Assembly: GCA_030272155.1 (NCBI GenBank)
Contig: CP126202.1
Location: 5,043,501-5,107,500 of the forward strand
DNA from: Tetradesmus obliquus
Taxonomy: Eukaryota > Chlorophyta > Chlorophyceae > Sphaeropleales > Scenedesmaceae
Direction: 5' to 3'
Length of the DNA: 64,000 nucleotides
This document shows, piece by piece, positions 13,091 through 25,300 of this stretch (its first letter is position 1; each line of letters opens with the position of its first letter). The notes under the pieces are model-generated. The model was not told the DNA's origin. It did no database searches and saw only the letters and a list, made by a program, of their open reading frames with translations. The translations under genes and the position numbers were made by a program.

Positions 13091-14395
13091 TGTCTCGTAC
13101 TAAGCGCAGCTGGCAGTTGCAAAGATGGCCAGGAAGCTGAGGGCTATGTTGCAGCCTTATCTTGCATCAGCAAGACGTGGACATTGGTGTGTAGTTGTGA
13201 CTGTGTATGAGATCAGAGAATGAATATATATACGTTTGCTGCTGGTTATGGCTTGCGATGGTCGCCGATCGTTGCTCCAGGTTGGACTGTTAGACTGTCC
13301 TCCGGTGCCGAACTGCCTCGGACGAACAACATTCCGGTATCGACGGACGTGGTGTCTAACCAACGCAATGCAATACAATAGAATGTGACGATACGTCACT
13401 ATGGTGTCTTCCGTAGAAGACGCTGAGCAAATGGCAAGGTAGGGTGCACGCATCAGCGTTGCGGCGAACTTCACTGCGCAGCACGTGCACGTGGCTGCTA
13501 CAGCAGGTCAGCCTGGCCAGTTGCCCAGCCAGAACTGTCAGCAACTACAGTATAAAGAACGGCAGGGAACAAACCAATGCAACCTCGCACAAATCTGACA
13601 AGCGAACAAACTTACAGAGTGTGTGCGGTTCTTCAATTCCCGTAAAGGCTGAGGATGCACAGATGGCTGCTAGATGACGCCACCAATACCCTGATAATTG
13701 ATGCCCATCAGCATGATGCAGCTGCCCAACGCCACGCTAAACGGACACTGCAGAGTCCGGGTCTATGCGCCTGACCACCATCCTGGCAGCATGCAGCATG
13801 CAGGCTGCGCCACAATCTCTATGTGTACAGTTCTTCGCCAGAAGCTGGCCAACACTGCCAACAACACCTTGCATGCAGATGATGTGCATGCCTTGACATG
13901 ATGGCTGGTGGACTTGGTGGATGCCCAATGCGCCTGTCATTGGCTCAAAACGGGCTGTGTTCCTGTCATGTTAGTTGTACACACATATTGTAACAGCACA
14001 GCTGTGCTTCCAACTGCGCATGCTACCTGGGCTGTTGTGACATATGCACCCACATAAATGCATGCAACAGCTACAATCATGTACATACATGAGACATCAG
14101 GAGACAAACCGGTAGCTTGATGCAGGGAACAAAACCGGTAGCCTGATGCAGGGATACTATCATAGCATCATGCGAAGTTCTTGAAGAATGCACAGCTTGC
14201 TGTTCAATTACTGGCGTCAAAGGTTGCACGCACTGCGGAAGGAACCCCAATCAGCAGGCAACGCTCGAGCCTGGTTCTGCTGGCCTGCCACACGTGATGA
14301 ACTCTGACGCACTCAGTCATTCCTCTGCAGCCATCATTTGTGGAAACCTAACCTACACCAGCAGGCCAGCAGGCAGCTCCCGCTGACCGCCTCAC
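13091..14395. other. Intergenic region upstream of MYND gene and downstream of ADC-like gene
   Basis: No coding exon recognised. It holds a TATA-like stretch near 13223-13233 and a short imperfect duplication of an ACCGGTAGC...GATGCAGGGA motif near 14108-14155. The rest shows nothing I can name. Confidence 0.45.
13223..13233 (-). promoter_or_regulatory. TATA-like element upstream of MYND gene
   Basis: The minus strand reads GTATATATATTC about 135 nt upstream of the ATG at 13090. It is the clearest AT run in that flank. Distance and composition suit a core promoter with a 5' UTR, but there is no transcript evidence. Confidence 0.3.
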
Positions 14396-14515
14396 CTCAT
14401 CAGCAGGTGAAGGGCTCACCTCATCAGCAGGTGAAGGGCTCACCTCATCAGCAGGTGAAGGGCTCACCTCATCAGCAGGTGAAGGGCTCACCTCATCAGC
14501 AGGTGAAGGGCTCAG
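14396..14515 (-). repeat. 24-bp minisatellite, five units, overlapping the ADC-like stop codon
   Basis: Five units start at 14396, 14420, 14444, 14468 and 14492. On the gene strand each reads from GTGAGC to GATGAG, so each begins with a donor-like GT and ends in AG. The first unit in gene order encodes the last residues (PEPFTC) and the TGA stop. In another frame the array encodes SPSPADEV repeats. Confidence 0.85.
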
Positions 14516-16365
14516 GCGCAAGCAACGAGCCGCTCGCCCCCATGGGAAACCGCACCACCTCACTTGCGGCTGCAGCAGTCACCCCAAGCGCTGTGTCATT
14601 CGTGAAAGCAGCCGCATCAACAAACAGCCCGCTCACGCTAGCACGTGTGGGCAGGCCGGCACTGAAGCTGTACTGCACCTTGGAGCGCAGCAGGACGCGC
14701 GGCGCGCTGGCGTTGCGAGGAATGGGCACCTGCATGGTGCGCTGGTCGGCTGACAGCAGCCACGGCGGCAGGTAGGGCTCACGGCTGGGCGCATCTGTGA
14801 AGTTGGCTGCAAAGATGAGCTTGCCGCGCTGGGTCACGCGCAGCAGTGTGGAGGTGCCAGATGTGGTCCAGTTGAAGCGGGCCATCTCCTGCGGGGGGTC
14901 AGCAGGTGTGCAAGTGGGATGGTTGGCAATGCAGCGCTGCAGCACTGAAATCTGGCAGTCGTATACATGCAGCAGACAGGCTACGCGTCGTCCCTGTCGA
15001 ATTGGTCAAATTGTGGCCGCATCCTGCTGGTTGCTAAGTCAGGCATACGTGATGACTCAGCCAATGGTGTGCTCACACAGCACCGGGGTTGCACACTCCC
15101 AACGACTGGCGGTGTCTCAAACAGTAGCCCCCGAGGCCGCAGGGTTTGCGACTGTGCTGCGAGCATACACCGTGAGCTTGAGCATACAGTGTCTTCAGCT
15201 GCAGCTCAACAACGCGCAGACAGGTCGGCAGCTGCTGCCGCTGCTTCGCCTGCTGCTGCTGCCGCCGCCAGCAAGGGGCGTGGCCCACCTTGGGGTAGCC
15301 CCACACTGCGCGGCCAGCAGCCTGTGCATGCAGGTCGTCCACCAGGATGCGCGCCACGCTGAAGTAGGCATCCGGAGAGCTCTTGCAGGGCTGGTAGCGG
15401 CCGGGAACATACACCTGCAGCAAGCAGCAATACGTTCCTTCAGCACGCCATCAAGCTTTTATAAGGCATGTTGTGCTCGCTGTGCTGACAGACCACATGC
15501 ATTCAGGGGTGCTGGCCAAATGTGGCACTGGACTCGAGCCTGCAGGGTGTGCCTCCACATGTGCTCAACATCAAATGCATCAAACTGCAATGGATGTGTG
15601 TGGCAGCTGCTGCGGCAGCGCTCCACGCCGATGGCGACCGCCCAATCAGAGGGAGCGCTTGCTGCTGCCGCTGCTGCTGCTGCTGCTGCTGCTGCTGACG
15701 ACGTACCAGCTCGTTGTAGAAGGTCTTGTTATTGATCAGCGGCGCATTGTCGTAGCGCGCCGCGATGAAGATGCCGCGGCCCCCCTTGAAGGGCCAGCTG
15801 TTGCTGAAGCGCTGGCTGGGCAGCGGCTGCGGCCTGGCAGCCAGCGGTGCCGTCTCAAACACCCACACCTTGGCTGCATGGCAGGCGCACATCAAGAGGG
15901 GTGATGACCCTGCAGCTAGACAGCTGTCTCACATTCGTGAACGTGGGACTGTACACACACCAGCTGCATCGTGTGTGCTGGGTTGTGCTAGCTTGAGTTC
16001 ATGGCTGACATTCAGCTGTTGTGTGCAGGCCAACTGAGGTACACTGGCCAGTGAGCACAGCACACCAGCAGTGGCTGTTCTGGCCAGTGATGCACCATGC
16101 ACATGTGCAACACACCTCATGTTCCAGACAACGCCAGCATAGCCAGCTGCCCAGCAAAGTCCGTGCCGCAAGACGATTAAAAGTATTTGTACTTCTACAG
16201 CGCAGCCTCACCGTTGGTCTGATACGTCCACGGCACCTGGTAGGGCTGTGGGGCTGGCACAGCTGTGCACCCTATACAGCAGCTGATGATGAAGATGAAC
16301 CGCACAAAGTGGCTGTAGGGTATGATATGCTTAGACGTAAGCATTGATCCTGCGCTGTCAGCCAT
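14496..16365 (-). CDS. Acetoacetate decarboxylase-fold protein with N-terminal signal/anchor
   Basis: Exons 16212-16365, 15707-15873, 15289-15414 and 14496-14888 join in phase to 279 aa. The ATG at 16365 puts a hydrophobic segment (HFVRFIFIISCCIGC) near residue 20, suggesting a signal peptide or membrane anchor; a longer open frame upstream is possible. The core reads GGRGIFIAARYDNAP, FYNELVYVPGRY, FSVARILVDDLHAQAAGRAV and WGYPKEMARF, matching the beta-barrel of the acetoacetate decarboxylase superfamily, including the plant NXD1 type. The Lys of GYPK sits where the Schiff-base Lys of the decarboxylase lies, but the following Lys is Glu. Substrate is unknown; lipid or pigment chemistry is only a guess. 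(CTG)n precedes the exon 3 acceptor. Confidence 0.72.
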
Positions 16366-17139
16366 CAAAAGCAGGCGATGCGAGCAGACTCGAGCACAAG
16401 CTTGCTGTGCGCGCCGTGCACCTGAACGGACTTCTTCGCAATGTACCAGCGTCACATATGTCCGTTCTGAAATACACATGATGTGTGGTGCTTGCCACGT
16501 GGGACACCGCATGCTCCTGGATGTCACGACAGCTGAGTCACTGTACGGTGAGTGACACCCACATGTACGGTGAGTAAACAGCCACGGGGGTGCATTGCAT
16601 CAGCGGTGCGTGGGTGATATTGCTTCTCCATGCAACCCTGTGACGTTGACACCTGGGAGGGTGCTACTCGGGCCTCATCACCAGAGGAGCTGTGTTCTGG
16701 CAAGCATTGCACACCAGGCCAATCAGGCCCTGGCCAGGCGTGGTCCTGGCTGGTGAGTTTTGTGCTGGACCAGCCTGTACAGCATTTGTGAACCGAGGCG
16801 CAGCAATATTGGTGGTTGCTTTTAACAATGGTAAATAGGGTACCCGCAAGCTAGCAATGAGGCAGCTGTGCAGCCAGTCGAGATTGGCCCTGGATCTGAC
16901 GCACAGGCTGCAATGCGGCTAGTGCGTATAGTTGTAGGGCTGGTGAACGCGCTTCCACCAACATATCGGTCTCCAGCAGCCACAAACACCAACCGCTTCA
17001 GCCGCCAAGGCCACTTTCACCACTTACTTACAAAGCAACCCGGCAATGCTAGCGCACCGCAGAGGCTGTGCTGGTACAAACGTCACTTCCAAACATTGAC
17101 CGCTGCTGCTGCTGCTGCTGCTGCTGCTGCAGCCGGGTG
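16366..17139. other. Intergenic: ADC-like 5' flank and RRP6 3' flank
   Basis: No recognisable exon. A CTG tract at 17101-17130 lies just beyond the RRP6 stop. A TGTAA candidate for RRP6 lies at 17028-17032. Confidence 0.45.
17028..17032 (-). terminator. Candidate TGTAA poly(A) signal of RRP6
   Basis: TTACA on the plus strand reads TGTAA on the gene strand, about 108 nt after the RRP6 stop. Position and motif fit green algal 3' ends. Confidence 0.35.
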
Positions 17140-17679
17140 CTACTTGAAGCTGGCGCTCCTGTTGCCACCGCGCGGCATCACTGAGCTGCGCTTGCCGCCC
17201 TTCATCAGGTTCGAATCAGGGATGGCAAAGGGGTTGGACCCCAGCCCGCCACCACTCTGGCCGCGCCGCACAGCAGCCAAGCTGGCAGTGGCAGCAGCCA
17301 TGAAGCCGCCCCGCTTCGACATTCTACCACCCCTGCCGCCTCTATCACCCCTCCCACCCCTGCCACCCCTACTGCCCCCATCACCCCTGCCCCCTCTGCC
17401 TCCCCTGCCCCCTCTGTCACCCCTGCCGCCCCTGCCGCCACGCCCCCTGCCCCTGCCGTGCTGCTGCTCCTCGTCCTCTGCTGCTGCCGCGGCCTCCGCC
17501 TGCTGCCGCTCCCACTCCCGCCGTGCCCCTGCCGCCTTGAGGGCGTTGGGGTCGTAGGCGGGCATGGCGCCGCTGGCGGGGCCGCCCTCGCCGTCGCTGC
17601 CGCTGCTGCTGCTGCCGTCGTCGCTGTCGCCGCCCTCAAAGGGCTCAAAGATGCCCCGCTGCGGCAGCAGCAGCAGCAT

Positions 17680-17718
<39 letters not shown>

Positions 17719-18319
17719 CCAGACACAGAAATTGCAAGCATAGAATGCGCACAGAAGGTCAGCTGCAGTACTTGTGCACTTACATCATGATAGGCCTGGC
17801 AGCAGCAGGCATCAGTGGCCCCCAATGGAAATGCCCAGGTGCTCAATGCAGAGGATGTGTCTGAGAGCAAGTGCTGACCTGAAGCCCCGTTCACACACCT
17901 TGCGCTTATGCTGCTGCTCCTGTTCCTGCAGCCGTTGCTGCTCCGCAGCTGCTGCCAACCTCTGCTGCTTGGCAGCCGGGCCGCCCCTGCCGCCAGCAGC
18001 AGCCCCGCTGCCGCCGTGCTGCCTGCCGTCAGCTGAGCCAGCTTTGCGCTTCTTGCTGACCTGTGCTGACAGCGGCACATACTCCAGGTCTGCCAAGCCA
18101 CTGCTGGCACTGCCACGGCTGCGGCCCGGCGCTGCATGCTGCTGCTCATCATCATCTTCATCACTGCTGCTGCTGCCTGCCTCAGCAGCCTGGCCAGCTG
18201 CTGCTGCTTGCTGCTGTGCCTGCTGCTCCTCGTCAGCTGCCTCTGCCAGCATCTGGTCAACAGCAGCACGCACCTCAGCACCTGATGTGGCGGGCACTGC
18301 GTCTGCTTCATCATCCTCT

Positions 18320-18376
<57 letters not shown>

Positions 18377-18490
18377 TGTGCTTGATCTGCAGTTGCAGCC
18401 TGGGCCCCATTCGACTGCCCAGCAGCAGCGCCGGGAGCAGCCAGGAATGGCACGCTGAGCCTAGCCTTCAGTGCTGCCAATTTGGCAGCT

Positions 18491-18534
<44 letters not shown>

Positions 18535-21500
18535 GCGCGGCTTTGATGCCAGCAGGCCCGCCATGGAGCTGCCCGCCTTGCTGCGCGGCGCTACAAGCTG
18601 CTTGGGGGCAGGCACAACAGCAGCAGCGCCAGCTGCTGCCCCATCACTAGGTTGCTGCTGCTGTCCTTGCTCTGGCTGTGGCACCTGCTGCTGCTGCTGT
18701 TGCTGCTGGGGCTGCAACGCAGGTGCCTGCACTGGCTCCTGCTGTTGTTGACTAGCATGAGGAGGCTGCTGCTGCTGCTGCTGCTGCTGCTCCGGCTCTT
18801 CAAGTGTTTGCTCTGGCTGCTGCAGCTGCTGCTGCTGCTGCTCAGGTTCTTCAGTTGTTTGCTGCTGCTGCCCTTGATGTTGTGAAGCAGCTGCGCTGCT
18901 TGCTGTTACCTTGGCTACAGCTGCTGCTGCAGCGCTCTTCCTCTTCTTGCTTGAAGCTAGGGCGGGCAGCTGCTTCGGCTTCAGCGCTGGCAGCTCACGA
19001 GCCTGCACAGCAGCCTGATCACGTGATGCTGCTGCTGCACCGTCCTGCTGCTGCTGCGGTGCTGTGGCCGCACCGCTGCCAGCACCTGCCCTGGCTGCTG
19101 CCACAGCTGCTGCGGTGCGTGCTGCGGGCGCCTGCTGCAGCCCCGCCCTCACCACGCCAGCCACCTCCTCAGCGCGGCTCAGCAGCAGCCCGCTGCCGCC
19201 AGCCAGGCCTGACCCCCCTCCCAGCAGCTTGCGCACCTCTGCTGCTGTCTGCGGCGCTGCCCTGCTCAGCTCCAGCAGCGCTGCCTTAGGCATGACATAC
19301 TGCACAGACTCGTCTGCTGCGCGTGCTGTGCTGTCGCGCCAGGCAAACAGCGCCCCAAAGACAGCCATGTTGGCCGGGGGAAGGGTCAGCCCCCAGCGCG
19401 CCGCTGCCTCCAGGTAGCTTGTCTCCCCCAGCAGCGGCTTCTGGTAGGTGGCGCTGCTGATGAGGCGGCTGCGCTCCAGCACCACACCCAGCGCATCCTG
19501 CAACAGTGTGGCAAGTACAGGCGGATTTGGATTGTGAGGCGACAAACAGTGAGTGAGATTCTGGGGGTTCTGCAGGGACACTGTGTTGATTCAAGCAGTA
19601 GCACAGCAGCAGCAGCAGCCGTGCATGTGCAGCTTCAACCAGCGCCAGTGCAGCCTCACCTGTCCCGCCCCGCTGTGGGGAGGCACCGGCACCGCCCAGC
19701 CCTCAGCCAGCCTGCTGCCTGCTGCAGCCAGCTCCCCCCGCAGCGCGTCAGCTGCCGCCAGCAGGAAGTGCGTGTCGGCGCGCGCGTAGTGCAGCATGTC
19801 TGCCGGCAGCGGGCGCAGCCGCCAGTCCGCCAGCTGGTACCTGCCGTGCGAGGACAGTACAGACGGTGCACCCACGGTGTTAGGGAGTGCCTGGAAGACT
19901 GGAAGACCTGGGCAGAACGAAGCGGCTCCAGAGCAAGAGCGAGACACCGGGACAACCTACGGAGTGCGCAGATATGCCGCCTCACTACAGGCCATAACAT
20001 AGCACAGCACAGCACAGCACCGTCTCTGCACGCAGGCGCAGAAACTGCAGCACTTCCACCCGCCCAGCCGCTGCTATGCTGTGCCTCACCGTTTGTCTGG
20101 CTTGAAGCCGCAGTGCCGCTCCAGCAGGTAGGCCAGGCTGGCGCTGGGGTAGGCCAGCAGGCGCGCCGCCTGGCCCGTGTCAAACATGTTGACCAGGTAC
20201 AGCCCAAAGTCACGCTGACGCATAGGAGCGGAGAGAGGGGGGAGGCAAGAGCAGCAGGGCAGGGCAGGCATGGGGTAGCAAGCTCAGCAGGCATGGCAGC
20301 AAGCAGCTCACCACAGGCACGGTGCTGTCCTTGCCCGCACAGCACTGCCTGCTGCTCCCAACACACTGCTTTCCCCCTAGCGCTGCTGCTGCTGCTGCTG
20401 CTGCCGGCAGCACCTCTCACCTGCAGCCACAGCACGTCGCTGTCTGCGCCGTGCAGCACCTTCTCCACAGCTGGGTCGGCCAGCAGGGGGCCCAGTGCAG
20501 CCCCCAGCTCCCCCCTCAGAGCAAGGCAGTCCACCACCCAGTCTGCCTCCCGCGTTGACAGCTGCAGCAGGCAGGAGAAGCCCTGGAAGGACCTGCAGGG
20601 CGGTGTGGCACAGCAGAGGTTGAGTGAGCAAACATACAGCCACGTTATACGCCACAGCCTCAACTAGAGTAATGCATAGCATGCTGGCCAGCACAATTGC
20701 AGAGTACTGCGCAGCTTCAACACCTGTAGCGGCTGGACAGAAGATGAGCCCGCGAGGCATGCCACAGGCTTAACATAGACCATGCATGGCATGAGGCAAT
20801 GCATGGGCAGTTGCAAAGCACCTCGCCAGCCCCTCCCACACCTGTAGGAGTGGTGCTCCACGTCCAGCGCGATCTGGCGCTGCCCCTGCAGCTGCGCCAC
20901 CATGGCTGCTAACGCCTCAGGCGTGCCCACCAGCGTGAAAGGCACAGCATCAAAGTCAGCAGCAGGCACCAGCAGCTGCGGCGGCGGCTGCAGCTGCCAT
21001 GGCTGGTAGCGCAGCGAGGATAACTCGGCTGCATACGGGTGGCGGTAGCCTGCTGCGTCCGCGCTGCTGCCGCCCGCTGCTGCTGCTGCCAGCTGCGCCG
21101 CGTGTGCTGCGAGCGGGTCTGCTGCTGCTGCTGCGCCGCGCGCTGCAGCCAGGCGTGGCGCCAGGTGGGGGTGGCAGGAGGGGTGCCAGGCGCTGTTGCT
21201 GTTGTCGGGCGGCTGCGGGAATGCATCCTGGGGGCGCGGCAGGTTGGCGATGTGCCGCTGCACCTTGCTGAAGCGCGCAGCAGAGCTGCCTGATGCACCT
21301 CCTGCTGCTGCTGCTGCCCTGTAGGGCTGCCTGCTGCCTGCTGGCGCTGCCCAGCCGCCCAGCTTGAACTGCTCAGTGGCCTGGTGAGATGCATCCAGTG
21401 CTGCATCCAGGCGCTCTAGGGTGTCATCAAGCACTGCTGTCAGGTCGGTGAACATGGCCCCGTCAGGGTCGTTGTCATCATCACTGTCATTTTTGAGGGT

Positions 21501-22064
21501 GGTGCTGCTGTTGTGGGCGGGGTTGGCTATGAGGGAGCGGCCTGCTGGTGGTGCTGGCCGCGTCAGGCTGGAGCGTGCGGTGTGCAGCAGCTGCTGCACC
21601 TGGCTGCTGGCAGCGCTGCTCAGCTGCTTGTACTCGGGCAGGTTGCGGTAGTACTGAAGGGTGGTGCAGGTAGGGCAGTGCGCATGGCAAGAAGGGCCGG
21701 TCCAGCCGGCAGCAGCAGCAGCAGCAGCAGCCGCAGCATGGGAAGAGCAACAGTACTTGGCATACGTGCTGCTGTGATGATGCCGAGACTTTACCTTGAT
21801 CAGCAACCACTCAATGACGAAACGAAAAGCATAAGCGGGCTGCTTGCAGCCACGGAAGCCTTTTCAGTCGAGATGCAGGCTAGGAACTGTACTGTGCAGC
21901 TTGCCCTGTCCAACCCACTGCGGACGTATTCGGCGAGGATGCACTCATAACCACTAGTGTGTAAGACTTACGAATATGTCTGCAGGGTCGGGCAGCTCGA
22001 GCTGCGCCACTGCCTTCACGGCCTCCACCAAGCCAGGCAGCAACTCCGGTAGGCTCTCCGCCAT
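17140..22064 (-). CDS. RRP6: RRP6/EXOSC10, exosome-associated 3'-5' exoribonuclease
   Basis: Exons 21972-22064, 20842-21653, 20421-20592, 20090-20214, 19660-19840, 17899-19497 and 17140-17658 keep frame and give 1166 aa ending in TAG. The N-terminus (ELPDPADIF then [11 protein letters not shown]) matches the PMC2NT domain that binds the RRP47-type cofactor. The DEDDy nuclease is complete: [41 protein letters not shown] and [13 protein letters not shown] carry the four acidic residues and the Tyr. An HRDC domain follows ([40 protein letters not shown]). It processes and degrades nuclear RNA (rRNA 3' ends, snoRNA, aberrant transcripts). Unusual for the family are a polyQ-rich linker of several hundred residues (about 18280-18900) and a C-terminal RGG/RG array near 17330-17450, likely RNA-binding and methylated. 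Confidence 0.93.
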
Positions 22065-22393
22065 GTTCAGGTGCACGGGAGGTTACAGATTGATAACACA
22101 AACCATTACATACGTCAACTCAGCCGACCCAATGGTCAGCTCGTCCACAGTTCGTACAGGCACAGCTCCAAAGCAACGGCTGGGAAAAGATGTGACAAAT
22201 CAACCAGCAGAGAGACAACACGATGAGCTTCAACAAGTGCATATGGAGCTTCTACACCATGCTCTGGGTACCAACAGCCTGCGCAGTGAGTAACAGGCGC
22301 TGCATCACGGATGTCACTAACGTCCAACGTTACAACGGACCAAGCCCCAAACCCAAATCAACACCCCCCAGCAGTCTTACTATGTCCAGGCTG
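22065..22393. other. Short intergenic region between RRP6 and channel 1
   Basis: About 330 bp holding the RRP6 promoter and the 3' UTR of channel 1. No further gene seen. Confidence 0.5.
22330..22334 (-). terminator. Candidate TGTAA poly(A) signal of channel 1
   Basis: TGTAA on the minus strand about 60 nt after the channel 1 stop at 22394, a good spacing for an algal 3' end. Confidence 0.4.
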
Positions 22394-25300
22394 TTATTGG
22401 GGCTGCTGCTGCTCCTCCTGCTGCTGCTGTTGCTGCGGTGGGACACTACTGCTGCTGCTAGCTGCTGCCTCCTGCGCCTGCAGGCTGAACTTGCTGCTGC
22501 TGCCCTGCCGCGCTGCCAGTGCTGTGCGCGCTGCTGCTGCCGCGTGTGCTGCCTTGCTGCTGCTGAGGTAAGCCGCCACTTCTGCCGCGCCCACCCTCTT
22601 GGCCTCGTCCAGGGGTGTGGCGCCCCACCTGTCCTTGGCGCCCAAATCAGCGCCGCCCTCCTCAACCAGCAGAGCCACCTGGTGGCAGCGGGGGCAGCAG
22701 CACAGCAGAAGTCAGCTAAGTCATGCTTCTTATCAACACACCAACCGTAGTTTTAATTGAGATGTCTCCAAATTGCCTCCCACGTACAGGCAACAAGCGA
22801 AACTAAGTCAGCAGGAGCGTGCCTACAGTGCCGCATGCGACCAATGTGTCCTGCTGCACTGCCACCAGCGGGTGCGTGCAGCCCCCACAGCACAAGCACA
22901 AGCGCTGCTGGTGGCACAAGCACAAGCACAAGCGCAAGCGCTGCCGTGCTCACCATGTCCAGCTTGCCCTCTGCTGCTGCAATGTGCAGGGGTGTGCGCC
23001 TGTCGTAGTCTCCCGCGGCCACGTTGGCCCCTGCCGCCATGTAGGCGCGCAGCAGCGCGGGCCGCCCCTCCACCACCATGCTGCACAGCGCGCTGGCCAG
23101 CTCGCTGCCGGCCAGCTGCAGGCAGCCGCCCGCCCCCACCAGGCAGCCCACCAGCCGCTCCCGCCCCCCGCGCACCGCCTCCAGCAGCGCACTGCCGCCC
23201 AGGTTGTCGCGCGCGTTGGGGTTGGCGCCGGCTGACAGCAGCAGCTGGACCACAGCCTGCGGGAGGCACATCATGCCACATGTATGTAAACACAGTGAGA
23301 GATGCAGAACAGACACGGGTGTGTCGCTGCTGTCGTTGATGTTCTTGTGCAGATCAACGCATGCCAGCAGGTAGGGCGTGCCTATGCATAGGCAGACAGA
23401 CAGCCAGCCCTCAGCAAGCACACCGCGCAGTCTTTGCAGCAGCCCACCTCGTGCCCGTTGGCGGCTGCCAGCATGAGCCCGGTGCGCTTGTCATAATCGC
23501 ATGCGTCAGGGGGGCAGCCCCGCGCCAGCAGCTGCTGCACGGCGGCCGCGTCCCCGCCAGCAGCAGCCGTCAGCATCGCCTCAGCCCGGCGCGCCTCTGC
23601 ACGGCGCCGCGCGGCAGCAGCCTCCTCCGGAGGCACCTACAGCAGCAGGCAGCACACGCGCACATGCACTGAATTGAGACAGCACGCCTGTGAACCTGCA
23701 TGTGGCCATGAAGCAGCACACAGGCCGCAACACCATGAACGCAGCTCCCTGCTGCAGCCTGCACCACAACCTAACCCATGGTGCCAGGCAGCACACGCGC
23801 ACATGCACTGAATTGAGACAGCACGCCTGTGAACCTGCATGTGGCCATGAAGCAGCACACAGGCCGCAACACCATGAACGCAGCTCCCTGCTGCAGCCTG
23901 CACCACAACCTAACCCATGGTGCCAACCCCCTGCGCATGCTCCTACTGGCGCTGCCTACGCCCCAAACTAAGCTTAAGCTTAGCTATTAACCCCCCCTCC
24001 CCCCCCCCCTCACCAGCGTCTCCAGGAACTCCACCACTGCAGTGGCCGCTGCCGCGTGCGCCTCGTCCAGGGGCGTGAGCCCGTGGCGTGTGGCCACGTC
24101 CAGCCGCGCACGGCCCGCCTCAACCAGCAGCTTCACCTGCAGCGGCAGCAAGGCGCAGCAGTCGCACACGGCACTTGAGTTGAGTCACCGTGTGGTGTCA
24201 CTTACATCAAAAATGACATGTCAGTGCACTGCACTGCACTGCTGATGCTGCTGGCGCACTGCAAAGCGATGCTGGCTGCATACTATGCCACCGTAAGGGT
24301 GCAGGAATGCGTTGTAGAGGGCTGCATCGCCGCATGTCCAAGCTAGCTAGCCTGTAGGCAACAACACGCTGTGGAGTGCTGCAGAGCCGCTGCCTACAGG
24401 CCGCCTGCAGGGCCGCGCACCGCAGGCAGGTTGCTCTCCGCTGCTGCCACGTGCAGGGGTGTGCGCCTGTCGTAGTCAGCGGCGTTGGCGTCAGCACCAG
24501 CCCGCAGCAGGTGGCCCAGCTGGGGGATGTCACCGCGGGACACAGCACCACACAGCGCCTGCACGACAGCAGCAGCAGCAGCAACAACAGGGAGACAGTT
24601 ACATATGCATGGGCAGATGCAATGCTACACACCGCACACCGCACCGCAGCATCACACATCACACATCACGAGCAGCCCCAGCAGTAACCCCAGCTGAACA
24701 AGTTCGACCTACGCCTGACCACCGCTGCATATCCCCTCCCCCGCCCCCCCCCCCCCCCCCCCAAACACACACCTGCGCCTGCCGCTGCGGCTCCAGGGCC
24801 AGCTTGGCGCCCCGTGCCAGCAGCCCCCCCAGGATGTCGGCGTGGCCTGCCTTGGCAGCCTCCAGCAGCGCGGTGCGGCCGTTGCTGTCGCGCGCGTTGA
24901 CGTTGGCGTTCACAGCCAGCAGCATGTCCACCACGGGCTGCAGCGCATGCAGGGAAGTGAAGGCGGCAGCGGCAGCGCAAGGCAACGGTCACACGTAATC
25001 ATGCCGGACGGACATCTGCAGCAGCTATTGACCAAGCGGGACGAGCTGCGCACGCTGCTAGACTACGCCCTGTCTGTGATGCGCCAGCGCCCGCCCTCCG
25101 TGGTGACCGGCACGGCAGCAGGGCAGGGTGGCCGCAGCACACTGCAGCATGCAGGCTGGCCGGGCGCGTCGGCCACTGGTGAGAAGCACAGAGCTGCGCA
25201 CAGGCAGCGGAACAGGTCGGGAGTCGCATGTGAGCATGCCGGGATGTTCAACAAGCAGAAGGGACTGCGCAGGATGGCAGCACACTGCAGCATGCAGGCT

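Noticed and set aside
14348-14563. Open frame with SPSPADEV peptide repeats
   Set aside because: It is the second frame of the minisatellite at the end of the ADC-like gene; there is no start context or domain.
17205-17225. GGTTCGAATC-like tRNA B box
   Set aside because: It lies within the last RRP6 coding exon and has no A box or cloverleaf around it.
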